Source: Prevotella sp.
GTDB taxonomy: Bacteria; Bacteroidota; Bacteroidia; Bacteroidales; Bacteroidaceae
Assembly: GCA_017619755.1 (NCBI GenBank)
Contig: JAFZRU010000058.1
Coordinates: 1 to 49,845, forward strand
Reading direction: 5' to 3'
DNA length: 49,845 nt
The position numbers and the translations under genes were made by a program. A model generated the notes under the pieces. That model searched no databases and was not told the DNA's origin. It worked only from the letters and a program-made list of their open reading frames with translations. The stretch's first letter is position 1. Each line of letters opens with the position of its first letter. Positions 28,033 to 38,117 of this stretch are shown here, in pieces.

Positions 28033-30873
28033 TCAACTTCTGCTCACTTGCAAGCCCGTTCTGCTGAGTGACATATCAACAAACCTGGCGTTGGCATTAA
28101 GGCGATTGGCCAAGAGGATCTGACGGATGCGAGCCGCCGCCTCCGGGTCCTTGGCCACCATATAAAGATAGCCACCTCCCCCGGCTCCAGGCAACTTGTA
28201 TCCTAAGCAGTAGTCGTGGATGAGCTGGGTGAGGGCTTTTACCTCGTGCGGATTGGTGCCGGAATCCAGTTGTTGGTTTTGCTCCCATGTCTTGGCCACG
28301 AGCCTTCCCATACGAGTAAAATCGTTGCACTGTATGGCCTCATACATCTCGATGGCATGCTCCTTCATCGCTCTGAGTTGTGCCAGCTGTACGTGGTGAT
28401 TGAGAAACATTCTCCTGACTATTTCCGCGAGAATGTTTTTCGCCGTACGGGTAATGCCAGTATAGAACAAAAGGTGGCAAGCCTTATAATCAGGTAGTGT
28501 ATAGACCTCCGACGGCAGCCATCTCACAGTCGGGTTTTGCTCGAACCCTCTTTGTGTCTGGAGCAGTTTCACTCCCTGTAGCAATCCGCCAAACTGATCC
28601 TGCCATCCCCCACCGGTGGTGAGGAGTTGTTCGAGCACAAGCGTACGGTGACCTATCTCATTCTTGTCCCATTTCAGTCCGCAGAAGTCATTCAGTGCTC
28701 CCAAAACGGTGGCGGCGAGGATGCTGCTGGTGCCCAAGCCACTGCCAGCTGGAATGGCGGAGAGCAATGTCAGTTCGATGCCGCAGCCAAAGTCTTCCAA
28801 CTGGTCTTGCAACGAGGTGTAAGCCAAACTGGAGAAGCTGGGCAGGAAACCAGCCAGTGCCATCGCCGCCTTGGGTATGGAGAAGGGACTTCCCACATGG
28901 TGGAAATCTGCCAACTGCTCGTAAGTGGTCACCACCTCTGCCGCACCCAAGTCGATGCTCCGTAACACAAGCTGCAGTTCCTTGGATGGCTTGATGTAAG
29001 CCTGGATGGGAGGCTGTCCGTTGAGTTCGATGGCTATGTTCACCACGTCGCCACCCTCCATGAGGCAGAATGGCGGGGTGTCGGTCCATCCACCAGCGAT
29101 GTCTATTCTCACCGGGCTCCTCCCCCATACTATTTGGTCGTCGAAAACCGACTTGACGGGTAACTGTTTGTCAGCAAGTGCCGCCTGTGTCAGTCCGTCC
29201 TTCAACAACTGAAATGCTTTCTTCTCCTGCTCCTCCCCTGAAGACCCTTTGAGCGTTCGCAGACGAGCGCGGAACATGGCGTCGTGTATCCGGGTCATAA
29301 GCGGTTCGTCATCAGGCAGTGGATGTGGCTCTGCAATGTGGTAACGGGCGAAATCCCTCGCTGCATCGTCCAAGTCAATTTGGTAGAAGATGCTATGACG
29401 GTAGTTGTTGGCAATGAAAGGCCAATTGAGCATTCGCTTCTCACGCCTCTGTTCCGTCAGCCGGACAAGGTTGGCTTCTTGTGAGATGCCATCGGCACTC
29501 AACTTTCGAACATTCGTCCAAATCATCCTCCCACCTTCTTGCCATGGCTCGGAGAGCATCCACCGAAGTACCAATCCCATGTCGTGTACGTTGTCCACCA
29601 CGGGGAACAGTTCAGCCGATTGCAGGTCTTCCCCTCCCCGAATGTCACTGATGTCGATGCGACGCTCACTCGCCCACTTGACAAAAGGCAGAGAAAGGAA
29701 CATGGTTTCTTGGTCTTCCAAAGAGCCCCTGAACATATCTTGGTATCCGTATGGTCTCACCACCCATTGGCTCTCTCCCACCGGCACGATATCGATGCAC
29801 TGCGAGGGTTCAAGCGACAGTTGCCAAGTGTTTTCCGGCACGCCAGTGACAATGTTCTCATGTGACAGCGTCCATTTCTCCGAAATGCAACTGTTTTCCA
29901 CCCAAACGTTACGGTTGTCGGCAGAAAGCGGAATCCATGTTTGTGCGTTCTGCACGAAAATGGAAGGATGCGGTTTTCTGGAGCGATGCATGATTTCGCG
30001 CTGGTCGTTCACCAGATTTTGTATGGCCAACGTCGAGGTGATGATTTCATGGCTGGTGCCATAGTGGTAGAACTCTCCTCCCGGAAGCGGAAGCACGACC
30101 ACCTTGAGTGCGTTTACCTTGTCGTCCGCTACGACGGGATGGGTGCCCAAAGCCCCTCCAAAAGTGGCATACATATCATACTCCACCACCTGGCCGTCGC
30201 GCTCGCTATGGTCCATAAGAACAGCCACCGCCTTGTCACTGAGCAACCATACGCCAATGTCGGTGAGATAGAGATGGTCGTGGCGAAGGTCGTTGAGCTG
30301 AGCAATGGAAGGCTTCTGCAACATGTGCTTGAGGGTAGATGGTGAGCGACGGTCGGCCACAAACACGCCATGGGTGGTGGCCGTCTCGTCGCTCAACCAC
30401 AGTCCGAAGCACACCACGTCGGCTTCGGGGATGACAGGCAAAGGCTTGGTGGTTCGTATGAGGACATCGCCACTCACCACCATGGTATGAAAGCTTGGAG
30501 GTGCTTGGCGCATGATACGCTCGCAAAGCGGCATTTGCAGCGAAAGGAGGTCTTGTGACAGCACTTGCCCTCGCTCCCATCTGAAGACAGGAATTGGCGT
30601 AAGCACCTTCCCCGAGGGTGCGTATGCCGGCAACCTCCGGCTTTGTCCTCCGGCATGCATCAGCACACGCTTGTCAGCAGCGAGCCATTGCATGAAGTCG
30701 GTGCCAGGAGCCTGATGTTGGTGGCATTGCCTCAGTAGCCAGGTCGAGCCACCCCCACTGCCGAGCTTGCGACCCACAGGGTCGTGGGTGCAAAACCATT
30801 CATCGGGGTCATAACCCGTGACTTGATGGAAACAACCCACCAAATTGGGGGGGAGGGAAAGGAGCTTTTGCAT
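28033..30873 (-). CDS. fkp: Bifunctional fucokinase / L-fucose-1-phosphate guanylyltransferase
   Basis: Fkp salvages free L-fucose to GDP-L-fucose for capsule and glycoprotein fucosylation, a hallmark of gut Bacteroidetes. 946 residues, close to the about 949 of B. fragilis Fkp. The N-terminal guanylyltransferase part has GRKLGSGGGSTWLLRQ (near residue 40), and the C-terminal GHMP kinase part, from about residue 580, has VRIDIAGGWTDTPPF, IPAGSGLGTSSILAATVLG and LPGAGGGGYLYMV. The start at 30873 (MQKLLSLPPNLVG) was taken instead of the GTG at 30879. It follows a multispan YfhO gene with the clean CTATAG array between them, so it is probably in that transcript. The region fits surface-glycan work with the Wzi-like protein downstream. 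Confidence 0.96.
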   Translation of the reverse strand: MQKLLSLPPNLVGCFHQVTGYDPDEWFCTHDPVGRKLGSGGGSTWLLRQCHQHQAPGTDFMQWLAADKRVLMHAGGQSRRLPAYAPSGKVLTPIPVFRWERGQVLSQDLLSLQMPLCERIMRQAPPSFHTMVVSGDVLIRTTKPLPVIPEADVVCFGLWLSDETATTHGVFVADRRSPSTLKHMLQKPSIAQLNDLRHDHLYLTDIGVWLLSDKAVAVLMDHSERDGQVVEYDMYATFGGALGTHPVVADDKVNALKVVVLPLPGGEFYHYGTSHEIITSTLAIQNLVNDQREIMHRSRKPHPSIFVQNAQTWIPLSADNRNVWVENSCISEKWTLSHENIVTGVPENTWQLSLEPSQCIDIVPVGESQWVVRPYGYQDMFRGSLEDQETMFLSLPFVKWASERRIDISDIRGGEDLQSAELFPVVDNVHDMGLVLRWMLSEPWQEGGRMIWTNVRKLSADGISQEANLVRLTEQRREKRMLNWPFIANNYRHSIFYQIDLDDAARDFARYHIAEPHPLPDDEPLMTRIHDAMFRARLRTLKGSSGEEQEKKAFQLLKDGLTQAALADKQLPVKSVFDDQIVWGRSPVRIDIAGGWTDTPPFCLMEGGDVVNIAIELNGQPPIQAYIKPSKELQLVLRSIDLGAAEVVTTYEQLADFHHVGSPFSIPKAAMALAGFLPSFSSLAYTSLQDQLEDFGCGIELTLLSAIPAGSGLGTSSILAATVLGALNDFCGLKWDKNEIGHRTLVLEQLLTTGGGWQDQFGGLLQGVKLLQTQRGFEQNPTVRWLPSEVYTLPDYKACHLLFYTGITRTAKNILAEIVRRMFLNHHVQLAQLRAMKEHAIEMYEAIQCNDFTRMGRLVAKTWEQNQQLDSGTNPHEVKALTQLIHDYCLGYKLPGAGGGGYLYMVAKDPEAAARIRQILLANRLNANARFVDMSLSRTGLQVSRS

Positions 30874-30891
30874 TATCACTTTTTTTATGGA

Positions 30892-30942
30892 CTATAGGGG
30901 CTATAGAAACTATAGATGCTATAGAAGCTATAGAAACTATAA
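30892..30942. repeat. 9-bp tandem array, CTATAGnnn x6
   Basis: CTATAG begins at 30892, 30901, 30910, 30919 and 30928, and CTATAA at 30937: six units at exactly 9-base steps, with the third part of each unit (GGG, AAA, ATG, AAG, AAA) free to vary. The last unit overlaps the TAG of the yfhO-type gene (30937-30939), and the array ends 18 bases before the fkp ATG. CTATAG is a self-complementary hexamer. Confidence 0.85.
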
Positions 30943-33441
30943 GCTCTTTAAAGATTTTTCTTTTCGTTGACGAAATTCCTGGAAGAGCGCGGCAAGGATG
31001 GCAAGGATGAGGATGCCTCCAGCCACGTAGGCGATGGTCTCTGTCGTCGCTATGGAAGTGGGATGGAAGTCAAGCACTACCTCGTGCTTGCCAGGCTCCA
31101 CTCGCATAGCCCTGAGGATGTAGTCCGCCCTTCCAAGGGGAGCCTCCTTACCATCAATAGTGGCCGTCCAACCCGGATAATAGATTTCTGAGAATACAAG
31201 CACGCCGCCCTTTCCTGACTCTACCGTGTATTTGAGATTGTTGGGCAGATAAGATGTCAGTTGCACCTTGGCTGTGGAGTCTTGCGGCACAGCTTCTCCG
31301 AGGCAGTCTTTGAATTGTTTGTCGGCCACTGCCACATGCCGCAAGTCAATGCTTCCCACCTTGTCAATTTCCTCATTGGCATTGTCGGCATACTCCACTT
31401 GGTCCACCCACCAGGCATTCCCGTATGCGTAGGGGTTGACGAGCGGCATGGTCTGTTCCTCTTTCAATGGCATGATGAAATACTTGGTATTGAGCATATT
31501 AAGCACAGGATAGATGGAGTCGCCGGGGATTTTGCTGAAATCGCCTTGCTGCTCGACGATGCTCTTCATGGCAGCCTGCATTTCAGGCATGATATGGGCT
31601 TCGATCATCTCCTGATAACGACGCAGTTTGGCGGCATGGTAACCGCCGATGCTCTTGTGGTAGTAGGAGGTTTCGTTCTCATTGAACGTATTGGAAGCAA
31701 GATTGAGCACGCGGTAGTCGAGCGTCTTGTCCTGAAGGATGGTTTCGTCGGTCTGCGTCATCAACTGAGGATTGTCCTTGACAATACTGGAGACAAACAT
31801 GGAATCGTTGAGGTAACGCTTGTTGACCGTCCACATATCTACAAGGCAGAGAGCGGTGATGAGCGACACCACCACCCAAGCCTTCACCTTGGGGGGATTG
31901 TATATGCAAAGAGCCACGGTGCCAATGACAACGATGGCGAGAGAGCGCCATGCGTCAGCGGTGAAGATGGCCTCCCTTACTTCGCGCAAGTTGCTCAGAA
32001 AGGGGGTGAGTTGGTCTGGAGGGAACTGGCTGAGTGCCTTCATCTCCGCCGAAGAGACAAAGTCGGAGAAGAAGAGCGTGGGAGCCAAGGCGAAGAGGAG
32101 GCAAGCACCGGCGGTGAGCGCAAAACTTGCAAATACCAGACGTGCCTTGGTACGAAGCAACTTGGGGTCGTCAATAATGGTCTTCAGAGCCATCATGGCG
32201 AGGAAGGGGATGGTGAATTCCGCTATGACGAGAATGGAGGCCACCGTCCGGAACTTTGAGTACATGGGGAAATGGTCGATGAAAAAGTCGGTGAACCCCA
32301 TGAAATTCTTACCCCATGAAAGGAGAATGGAGAGAATGGTTACGGCAAAGAGAGCCCATTTCATCGGTCCCTTGACAATGAACAATCCCAAGATGAAAAG
32401 CATGACCACAAAGGCCCCGACATACACAGGCCCACTGGTACCGGGCTGCTCGCCCCAGTACTGCCCTATCTGCGAGTAGAGGCTGTAATACTGAGGATTG
32501 GCTTTCTGCATAGCCAGCTCATTACTGGCTAATGGGACGGATGCACCACCTTTGGCATTGGGGATGAGCAAGGTCCAGGTCTCCCCTATCCCATAGCTCC
32601 ATTGCGTGATGTAGTCGCGCTCCAATCCGCTGTCGGTTTGGTTGGCGCTGTTCTCCTTCACCAATTCGCTTTTCCCTCGCATTGTCTCCTTGGAGTACTG
32701 CCAGGTGTGGTAGAGATTGGAAATATTGATGCAGATGCCGATGGCCGCCGCTATGACACAAACGGCAGAGGCTTTGAAGAAACGAGCCAGTTGCTTCTCA
32801 CGGATGGCTTCCACCAAAAATGCCACAATCATACAGGCGATGATGAACAAATAATAATAGGTCATCTGCACGTGGTTGGCATTGACTTCGAAGGCAGTGA
32901 ACAAAGCTGTGACCACCAACCCCCAGAAATAGTTGCCACGATATGCCAGAATGATGCCGGCTATCATGGGTGGCAGGTAAGCCAAAGCCCACACCTTCCA
33001 AATGTGTCCGGCGGCGATGATGATGAAGAAATAACTGGAGAAGGCCCATACGATTGCTCCCATGACAGCGAGCAAGGGTCTGAAGCGACACACTCTCATG
33101 AGGATGTAGAAGCCCAGCAGATAGACAAAGACATACCACACGTTGTCGGGCAACCACAGGTGATACGCCTTAACCGCCTGTATCAAACCGTCGGTGCTGT
33201 TGTATGACGGAGAGGTTTGGAAGGTGGGCATGCCGCCAAAGGTGGCATTGGTCCAGCGGGTGCGCTCACCGGTTTTCTGATAGTATTCCAATGCCTCTTG
33301 TGCGCCGCCCCTTCCCGCTGCTGTGTCATGTTGGTAAAGGATGCGCCCCTCCATGTCGGCGGGGAAGAAATAGGCGAATGCTATGCATACGAAAGCCACG
33401 ACGGCAATGAGGTCGGGCAAAATCTTCTTCAGTTTTTCCAT
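30937..33441 (-). CDS. YfhO-family multispan membrane protein
   Basis: 834 residues with about 12-14 membrane segments starting IAVVAFVCIAFAYFFPADME, with a periplasmic C-terminal beta domain containing YYPGWTATIDGKEAP, the YfhO signature (YPGWxAxVDG). Family members are GT-C-like predicted glycosyltransferases; LafA/YfhO proteins modify teichoic or lipid-linked glycans in Firmicutes, but in Bacteroidetes the substrate is not known. It lies between a GH3 gene (upstream) and fkp (downstream). Spacing of 54 bases from the GH3 stop, with no promoter box seen, fits one operon. Confidence 0.88.
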   Translation of the reverse strand: MEKLKKILPDLIAVVAFVCIAFAYFFPADMEGRILYQHDTAAGRGGAQEALEYYQKTGERTRWTNATFGGMPTFQTSPSYNSTDGLIQAVKAYHLWLPDNVWYVFVYLLGFYILMRVCRFRPLLAVMGAIVWAFSSYFFIIIAAGHIWKVWALAYLPPMIAGIILAYRGNYFWGLVVTALFTAFEVNANHVQMTYYYLFIIACMIVAFLVEAIREKQLARFFKASAVCVIAAAIGICINISNLYHTWQYSKETMRGKSELVKENSANQTDSGLERDYITQWSYGIGETWTLLIPNAKGGASVPLASNELAMQKANPQYYSLYSQIGQYWGEQPGTSGPVYVGAFVVMLFILGLFIVKGPMKWALFAVTILSILLSWGKNFMGFTDFFIDHFPMYSKFRTVASILVIAEFTIPFLAMMALKTIIDDPKLLRTKARLVFASFALTAGACLLFALAPTLFFSDFVSSAEMKALSQFPPDQLTPFLSNLREVREAIFTADAWRSLAIVVIGTVALCIYNPPKVKAWVVVSLITALCLVDMWTVNKRYLNDSMFVSSIVKDNPQLMTQTDETILQDKTLDYRVLNLASNTFNENETSYYHKSIGGYHAAKLRRYQEMIEAHIMPEMQAAMKSIVEQQGDFSKIPGDSIYPVLNMLNTKYFIMPLKEEQTMPLVNPYAYGNAWWVDQVEYADNANEEIDKVGSIDLRHVAVADKQFKDCLGEAVPQDSTAKVQLTSYLPNNLKYTVESGKGGVLVFSEIYYPGWTATIDGKEAPLGRADYILRAMRVEPGKHEVVLDFHPTSIATTETIAYVAGGILILAILAALFQEFRQRKEKSLKSL

Positions 33442-33495
33442 ATCGTTCTATTGTTTCAGCTACGAATAATCATTTCATTGGTCTTTATAAAAGTC

Positions 33496-35973
33496 TCAGA
33501 TGTTGGGAGTGTCCCACTTTTTTGTCTTTTTGCAATTGACATTGGTGGTTTGGTTGCCGATTTTGAGTATGAAATCTCCCTCTTCCAAAATCCATTTGCC
33601 ATCAGCCCCAACAAATGCAAGTTTTTTAGCTGGTAGTTGGAAAGTCACGGTTTTGCTCTCTCCCGGCTGCAATTCCACCTTGGTGAAGTCTCTCAGTCGT
33701 TTGTTGTCAGGCACGATGGAGGCTACGAGGTCGCTGGAGTAAAGAAGGACGGCCTCCTTCCCTGCCCTCTGTCCGATATTTTTCACATCCACACTGATGG
33801 TGAGCATGTCGTCGGCATCAAAGAGCGTCTTGTCCACTTTGATATTGCTATATTCATAGTTCGTATAGCTCATTCCATAACCAAATGGCCACTGTAGCGA
33901 CACCTTGGCGTCGTAGTTGTATGCTCCGGCCATGGTGCCCACCTCCTCGCTCACCTTGTAGTCGTATGTGTTGAGTGAGTTGATTTCCCTTGGATAGGTA
34001 TAAGGCATTTTAGCAGAGAAATTGGCATCTCCAGCCAAGAGGTTGACCAGGGCGTCTCCTCCGTAGTTGCCGGGGATGAGAATGTCCACCACGGCTTTAG
34101 CCAACGGTTCAATATCGGCGATAAGGCGCGGGCGTCCCTCATTGAGAACGAGAATGACGGGCTTACCTGTTTTGGCGAGCTCTTTGACAAGATTGCGTTG
34201 GTTTTCCGAAAGCCATAGGTCTGTAAGGTTTCCCGGACTCTCCGTATAGGAGTTCTCACCAATGCAGGCAATGATGATGTCAGCTCCCGCCGCCGCAGCA
34301 ACGGCCTTTTCAATTTGTGGTTTGTTCTCATCATACCAGGCACCGTTCTCGTTGTAGGTCACTCCTTGTTCAAGGATGATGTTTTCTTTGCCAAACTTGT
34401 TGCAGAAGGCTTCGTAAATGGTGTTGTATTTCTCTGCGAGGTCTTCCGCATTTGAACCTTGCCACGTATAGCTCCAACCTCCATGAAGGCACCGCATCTG
34501 GTTGGCGTTGGGGCCGGTGAGCAGTATTTTCTTTCCTTTCTGGAGTGGCAGGATGCCTCCTTCGTTTTTCAACAACACCTCCGACTCCTCGGCAGCCAAC
34601 AAAGATTTTTGTGCGAACTCTTCGGAACCGAATTTCTCATACCCCTTGCCACCGGTGTTGGGTTGGTCGAAGAGGCCAAGGCGGTATTTCACTCTAAGGA
34701 TGCGGCGTACGGCATCGTCGATTCGAGTCATGGATACCTTCCCTTCCTCCACCAACTCCTTGAGCAAAATGCAGAACTCCACACTGTAGGGGTCCATGGA
34801 CATGTCAATGCCGGCATTGATGGCAATTCTGATGGCGTCCTTCTTGTCTTTTGCCACCTTCTCACGTGAGAAGAGGTTGTTGATGTCTGCCCAGTCAGTG
34901 ACAAGCATGCCATCCCATTTCAAGTCTTCCTTGAGCCATTGGGTGAGGTATTCGTAGCTGGCATGCAGAGGAACGCCGTTGACGGAGGCGGAGTTGACCA
35001 TCATTGTCAGCGTACCGGCGAGTGCAGCTGCCTTGAAAGGTTCGAAATATTTCTCCCTAAGCAACTGTGGTGAAAGGTAGGCCGGCGTGCGGTCCTTGCC
35101 TGTCCATGGTGCTCCGTAGGCGAAATAATGCTTCGTGCTGGTGCCCACGTGCCAAGCGTCTATGTGGTTGGGGTCGTCGCCTTGGTAGCCTTTGATTTCC
35201 GCCTCCACCATGCGGGCGTTGACGAGGGCATCCTCGCCAAAGCTTTCCCAAATGCGTGCCCACCTCGGATCGCGCCCTAAGTCCACAACGGGATTGTACA
35301 CCCATGGGCAGTTGGCTGCACGGCTTTCATAGGCAGTGATTTCCGCACCCGTGCGAGCCAGTTCGGTGTTAAAAGATGCTGCGATGTTGATGGGTTGCGG
35401 GAAGAGGATGCCACCTTGAGTGTAGGTGACACCATGGTTGTGATCGAGGCCGTAGATGTCAGGTATGCCGATGTATTTCATCGACTTCTTTTGTATAAGC
35501 CGAATCCACTCCTGCCACTGTTCCACGGTCGAGGCACGGGTTCCCGGGGCATTGAGAATGGACCCCACCTTCCATTTGGAGATGATGGTATCGAGCATGG
35601 TTTCGTTGAGTTTCCATACCCTTTTTGTCTCTCCCTGATAGATGTCCACTGGAAAGTTGCCCAATTGGTCGATGATTTGCTGGTCGCTCATTTTGAGAAT
35701 GGCCTCAGTCTCTTTTTCCGACCTGCCATACTGCTGCATGACCTGCCTGACCTTCTCACGGTCCACCTTGGCGTTCTCCACCGTCATCTTTCCCATGACA
35801 TCAAGATTGAGCTCAAGCATCTGCCCTATCTTCTCGTCAAGCGTCATCTTCGAGAGGGTCTTCTCTATTTTCGCCTCCAACGCCGCATCGCGGGGGATGG
35901 CGGGCTTCGTGACTTGTGCCATCAGTCCCAAGACGGCACAAGGAAGCAACAATGCCAAAAAATTTCTTTTCAT
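33496..35973 (-). CDS. GH3 family beta-glucosidase, exported
   Basis: 825 residues with a signal peptide ([20 protein letters not shown]). GH3 motifs: [10 protein letters not shown] at the start, [31 protein letters not shown], and nucleophile Asp in MLVTDWADI (codon at 34896-34894). In the second domain [10 protein letters not shown] supplies the acid/base Glu, the pattern of barley-type glucan glucohydrolases. The C-terminal Fn3-like domain follows [14 protein letters not shown]. It differs from the xylosidase-type GH3 at the start of the window, so the two enzymes probably have different substrates. A -7 box lies just upstream and yfhO/fkp follow, but no PUL genes (susC/susD) are in the window. 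Confidence 0.93.
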   Translation of the reverse strand: MKRNFLALLLPCAVLGLMAQVTKPAIPRDAALEAKIEKTLSKMTLDEKIGQMLELNLDVMGKMTVENAKVDREKVRQVMQQYGRSEKETEAILKMSDQQIIDQLGNFPVDIYQGETKRVWKLNETMLDTIISKWKVGSILNAPGTRASTVEQWQEWIRLIQKKSMKYIGIPDIYGLDHNHGVTYTQGGILFPQPINIAASFNTELARTGAEITAYESRAANCPWVYNPVVDLGRDPRWARIWESFGEDALVNARMVEAEIKGYQGDDPNHIDAWHVGTSTKHYFAYGAPWTGKDRTPAYLSPQLLREKYFEPFKAAALAGTLTMMVNSASVNGVPLHASYEYLTQWLKEDLKWDGMLVTDWADINNLFSREKVAKDKKDAIRIAINAGIDMSMDPYSVEFCILLKELVEEGKVSMTRIDDAVRRILRVKYRLGLFDQPNTGGKGYEKFGSEEFAQKSLLAAEESEVLLKNEGGILPLQKGKKILLTGPNANQMRCLHGGWSYTWQGSNAEDLAEKYNTIYEAFCNKFGKENIILEQGVTYNENGAWYDENKPQIEKAVAAAAGADIIIACIGENSYTESPGNLTDLWLSENQRNLVKELAKTGKPVILVLNEGRPRLIADIEPLAKAVVDILIPGNYGGDALVNLLAGDANFSAKMPYTYPREINSLNTYDYKVSEEVGTMAGAYNYDAKVSLQWPFGYGMSYTNYEYSNIKVDKTLFDADDMLTISVDVKNIGQRAGKEAVLLYSSDLVASIVPDNKRLRDFTKVELQPGESKTVTFQLPAKKLAFVGADGKWILEEGDFILKIGNQTTNVNCKKTKKWDTPNI

Positions 35974-36005
35974 AATGATTTTTGAGGTTGTATGATTATA
36001 TGCTG

Positions 36006-36013
36006 CAAAATTA
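36006..36013 (-). promoter_or_regulatory. -7 box of the GH3-yfhO-fkp transcript
   Basis: TAATTTTG on the minus strand (36013-36006), 32 bases before the GH3 ATG. It matches TAnnTTTG, but no TTTG is found at the right distance upstream. Confidence 0.5.
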
Positions 36014-36116
36014 CAAATAATCCTTGTGATTATGTAGAAAAATCTTCTTTTTCTATGTTTTTCGGGAAACTATGCTATCAGACATGGTCAAATTCATCAC
36101 AAAAAAGCGTTGCTTG

Positions 36117-36875
36117 TCACCCTTTTGTCGCATCCTGCAACACCAATCCGGCAAGCATGAAACCGAAAATGGCTGTGATATGAACCAAAGAACCATTTAT
36201 TTGAGCTTTTATGGGTCTCCAACCTTGGTTGGGAGTGGAAAGGTTGTCAGCTTCGTCATCCTTTCCTCTGTTTTGGAGGAGTTCGTCAGAATAAACACAT
36301 GAGAAATGGTGTTTGGGGAACTGTTTCATCGATTTGAACTTGTTTCTCAGAGCACGTGCCAAGGGGTCTCCTTTCACCTTCCAAAATTCTGCCACCTTGA
36401 TGCGAGTGGGGTCGAGTTTGAGAGCAGCACCCATGGAAGAGAAAAACTTCGCCTGCGTCTGACAAGCAGTCAGGATGAGTAACGCCTTGTCACGGAGAGA
36501 GTCGATGGCATCCACCACATAGTCATAATCACCGATGCCAAACTCCTCAACCGTTGACTCATTGAAAACTTTCTTCATGGCATGGATTTCGGCGAAAGGG
36601 TTGATGGTGAGCAGTCGCTCTCGCAACACCTCCACCTTCGGTCTTCCCAAGGTGAGCGTCGTAGCCATCAACTGACGGTTGATGTTGCTTGCACAGACGA
36701 CATCGGCATCGACAATGGTCAAGTGCTTGATACCGCTTCGTACCAGCCCCTCCGCGCACCAAGAGCCCACTCCTCCCACTCCGAAAACAATCACACGTTT
36801 CTCGGCCAAATGCTGCATCGCCTCGTCACCCAACAAGCGTTCTGAACGAGCGAATATTTCTTTATCTGTTGTCAT
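36117..36875 (-). CDS. tcdA: tRNA threonylcarbamoyladenosine dehydratase (TcdA/CsdL), ThiF/E1-like
   Basis: ATP-dependent enzyme that closes t6A at position 37 of ANN-decoding tRNAs to the cyclic form. The frame from ATG 36875 (MTTDKEIFARSERLLGD) gives 252 residues, near the E. coli length of 268. The E1-like fold shows VIVFGVGGVGSWCAEGLVRS (dinucleotide-like loop), DADVVCASNINRQLMA and the adenylation Arg/Asp pattern, followed by VVDAIDSLRDKALLI. The frame stays open upstream to 37022, but that stretch is low-complexity and not family-like. It is divergent from the esterase gene. Confidence 0.93.
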   Translation of the reverse strand: MTTDKEIFARSERLLGDEAMQHLAEKRVIVFGVGGVGSWCAEGLVRSGIKHLTIVDADVVCASNINRQLMATTLTLGRPKVEVLRERLLTINPFAEIHAMKKVFNESTVEEFGIGDYDYVVDAIDSLRDKALLILTACQTQAKFFSSMGAALKLDPTRIKVAEFWKVKGDPLARALRNKFKSMKQFPKHHFSCVYSDELLQNRGKDDEADNLSTPNQGWRPIKAQINGSLVHITAIFGFMLAGLVLQDATKG

Positions 36876-37032
36876 TTCACAAAAAATAGATGTAACGATT
36901 AATTGTTCGTCGTGCCCACACATTCCAGAAGAAAAGCCTTGTTTTCCATGAAAAGAGTTGCCTTTATGGCGGTGCATCAACAAATTTGATGCAAAATTAA
37001 AGAAAAAGGAGCAAAATGTCATGAAAAAAAAC

Positions 37033-37040
37033 TACTTTTG
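37033..37040 (+). promoter_or_regulatory. -7 box of the esterase gene
   Basis: TACTTTTG matches TAnnTTTG exactly and lies 39 bases before the ATG at 37079. The -33 side has no TTTG at 19-21 bases. Confidence 0.5.
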
Positions 37041-37078
37041 CAAAGTAAAATATCATCTCCAACCCAAACCATCAACCC

Positions 37079-37894
37079 ATGAACAAATTTTTATCCTTTT
37101 TCTTGGCTTTGTTTTTAGCTGCTATAGTAGCCAAGGCTCAAACCTACCGTCAAATCAACGACATCAGTTATACCCAAAAGACGGATTCGTATTCCTTGGA
37201 AAGGCTGAAACTTGACGTGTATTACCCCGAAAGGATGAACGATTGTCCTGTCATTGTGTGGTTCCATGGAGGTGGATTGGAATTTGGCAACAAGGAAATT
37301 CCATCGAAATTGAAAGAGAAAGGATATGTTGTTGTTGGAGTCAACTACCGCTTGTTACCCAAAGTGACCATTGACAAAACACTCGACGATGCAGCAGAGG
37401 CCATCGCATGGGTGTTCGCACACGCTGGCGAATATGGCGGCGACACCAAGAAAATGGTCGTCACGGGACATTCCGCAGGAGGTTACATCGCCATGATGCT
37501 TTGCCTCGACAAGAAATGGCTCCAAGCATACAAGGTGGATGCAGATGACGTGATGATGTACGTACCATTCAGCGGTCAGGCGGTCACGCATTATAATGTG
37601 CGCAAGATGAAAGGCATCCCGCCTCTGCAAGTCACCATCGACGAATACGCGCCCATCTATTGGGTGCGTAAAGACTGCCCGCCTTTGGTGCTCATCTGTG
37701 GTGACAGGGAACTGGAACTATACGGCCGATATGACGAGAACCAATACTTGGCTCGCATGATGAAGTTGGTCGGACATCAGGAAACTTACTTGTATGAACT
37801 GGACGGTCATGGACACGGCGCGATGGTGGAACCCTCCTTTCATATTCTGGAAACCCATTTGAACAAGATGCTTGGAAAGGAAACCAATCCATAA
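37079..37894 (+). CDS. Exported alpha/beta-hydrolase (esterase/lipase, BD-FAE-like)
   Basis: 271 residues with a signal peptide (MNKFLSFFLALFLAAIVAKAQ). The oxyanion-hole motif IVWFHGGGLEFG and the nucleophile motif VTGHSAGGYIA are typical of the hormone-sensitive-lipase-like/carboxylesterase family; the acid and His residues fit CGDRELELYG and DGHGHGAMV near the C-terminus. Substrate is unknown; acyl-ester or carbohydrate-ester cleavage is likely by family. It stands alone, with its own -7 box, followed by about 190 bases holding a possible gene remnant. Confidence 0.9.
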   Translation: MNKFLSFFLALFLAAIVAKAQTYRQINDISYTQKTDSYSLERLKLDVYYPERMNDCPVIVWFHGGGLEFGNKEIPSKLKEKGYVVVGVNYRLLPKVTIDKTLDDAAEAIAWVFAHAGEYGGDTKKMVVTGHSAGGYIAMMLCLDKKWLQAYKVDADDVMMYVPFSGQAVTHYNVRKMKGIPPLQVTIDEYAPIYWVRKDCPPLVLICGDRELELYGRYDENQYLARMMKLVGHQETYLYELDGHGHGAMVEPSFHILETHLNKMLGKETNP

Positions 37895-38117
37895 ACCTTC
37901 ATTCTGTGAATTGTGTAAAAAAACAGCAAACAAAGGTGAGAGAGCGACTTTGGAAGGTGAAATCGACCAACAAGGTCGCAAGGTGCTTCGTGAACTCATC
38001 AATGGGCAGACAAACAGACACTGGTATGACGGTGTTCTGAAAAATGGCTCATTTATTGGTAAATACAAATCGGCAGATCGAGATCATGAGATGGATTTCA
38101 AGGTATATATGGAGTAA
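37863..38117 (+). pseudogene. Possible gene remnant without an ATG start
   Basis: The frame is open from 37863 to TAA at 38115-38117 but has no ATG before its very end; the only starts are TTG/GTG. The encoded residues (SFCELCKKTANKGERATLEG, then NRHWYDGVLKNGSFIGKYKS) look like a normal soluble protein and read as a C-terminal piece. A truncated gene whose 5' end was lost is the simplest reading, but a real small gene started by TTG at 37872, or chance, are both possible. It overlaps the Wzi start by 32 bases. No family recognised. Confidence 0.3.

Noticed and set aside
30892-30942. CRISPR array
   Set aside because: The period is only 9 bases, no 20-40-base spacers exist, and no cas gene is present in the window.
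36876-37022. N-terminal extension of TcdA to 37022
   Set aside because: The added 49 residues are not seen in the family; the conserved N-terminus begins at ATG 36875.
38044-38085. Longer Wzi start at 38044
   Set aside because: Adds 14 residues before the basic n-region of the signal peptide and lies within the remnant frame; 38086 gives a normal signal.
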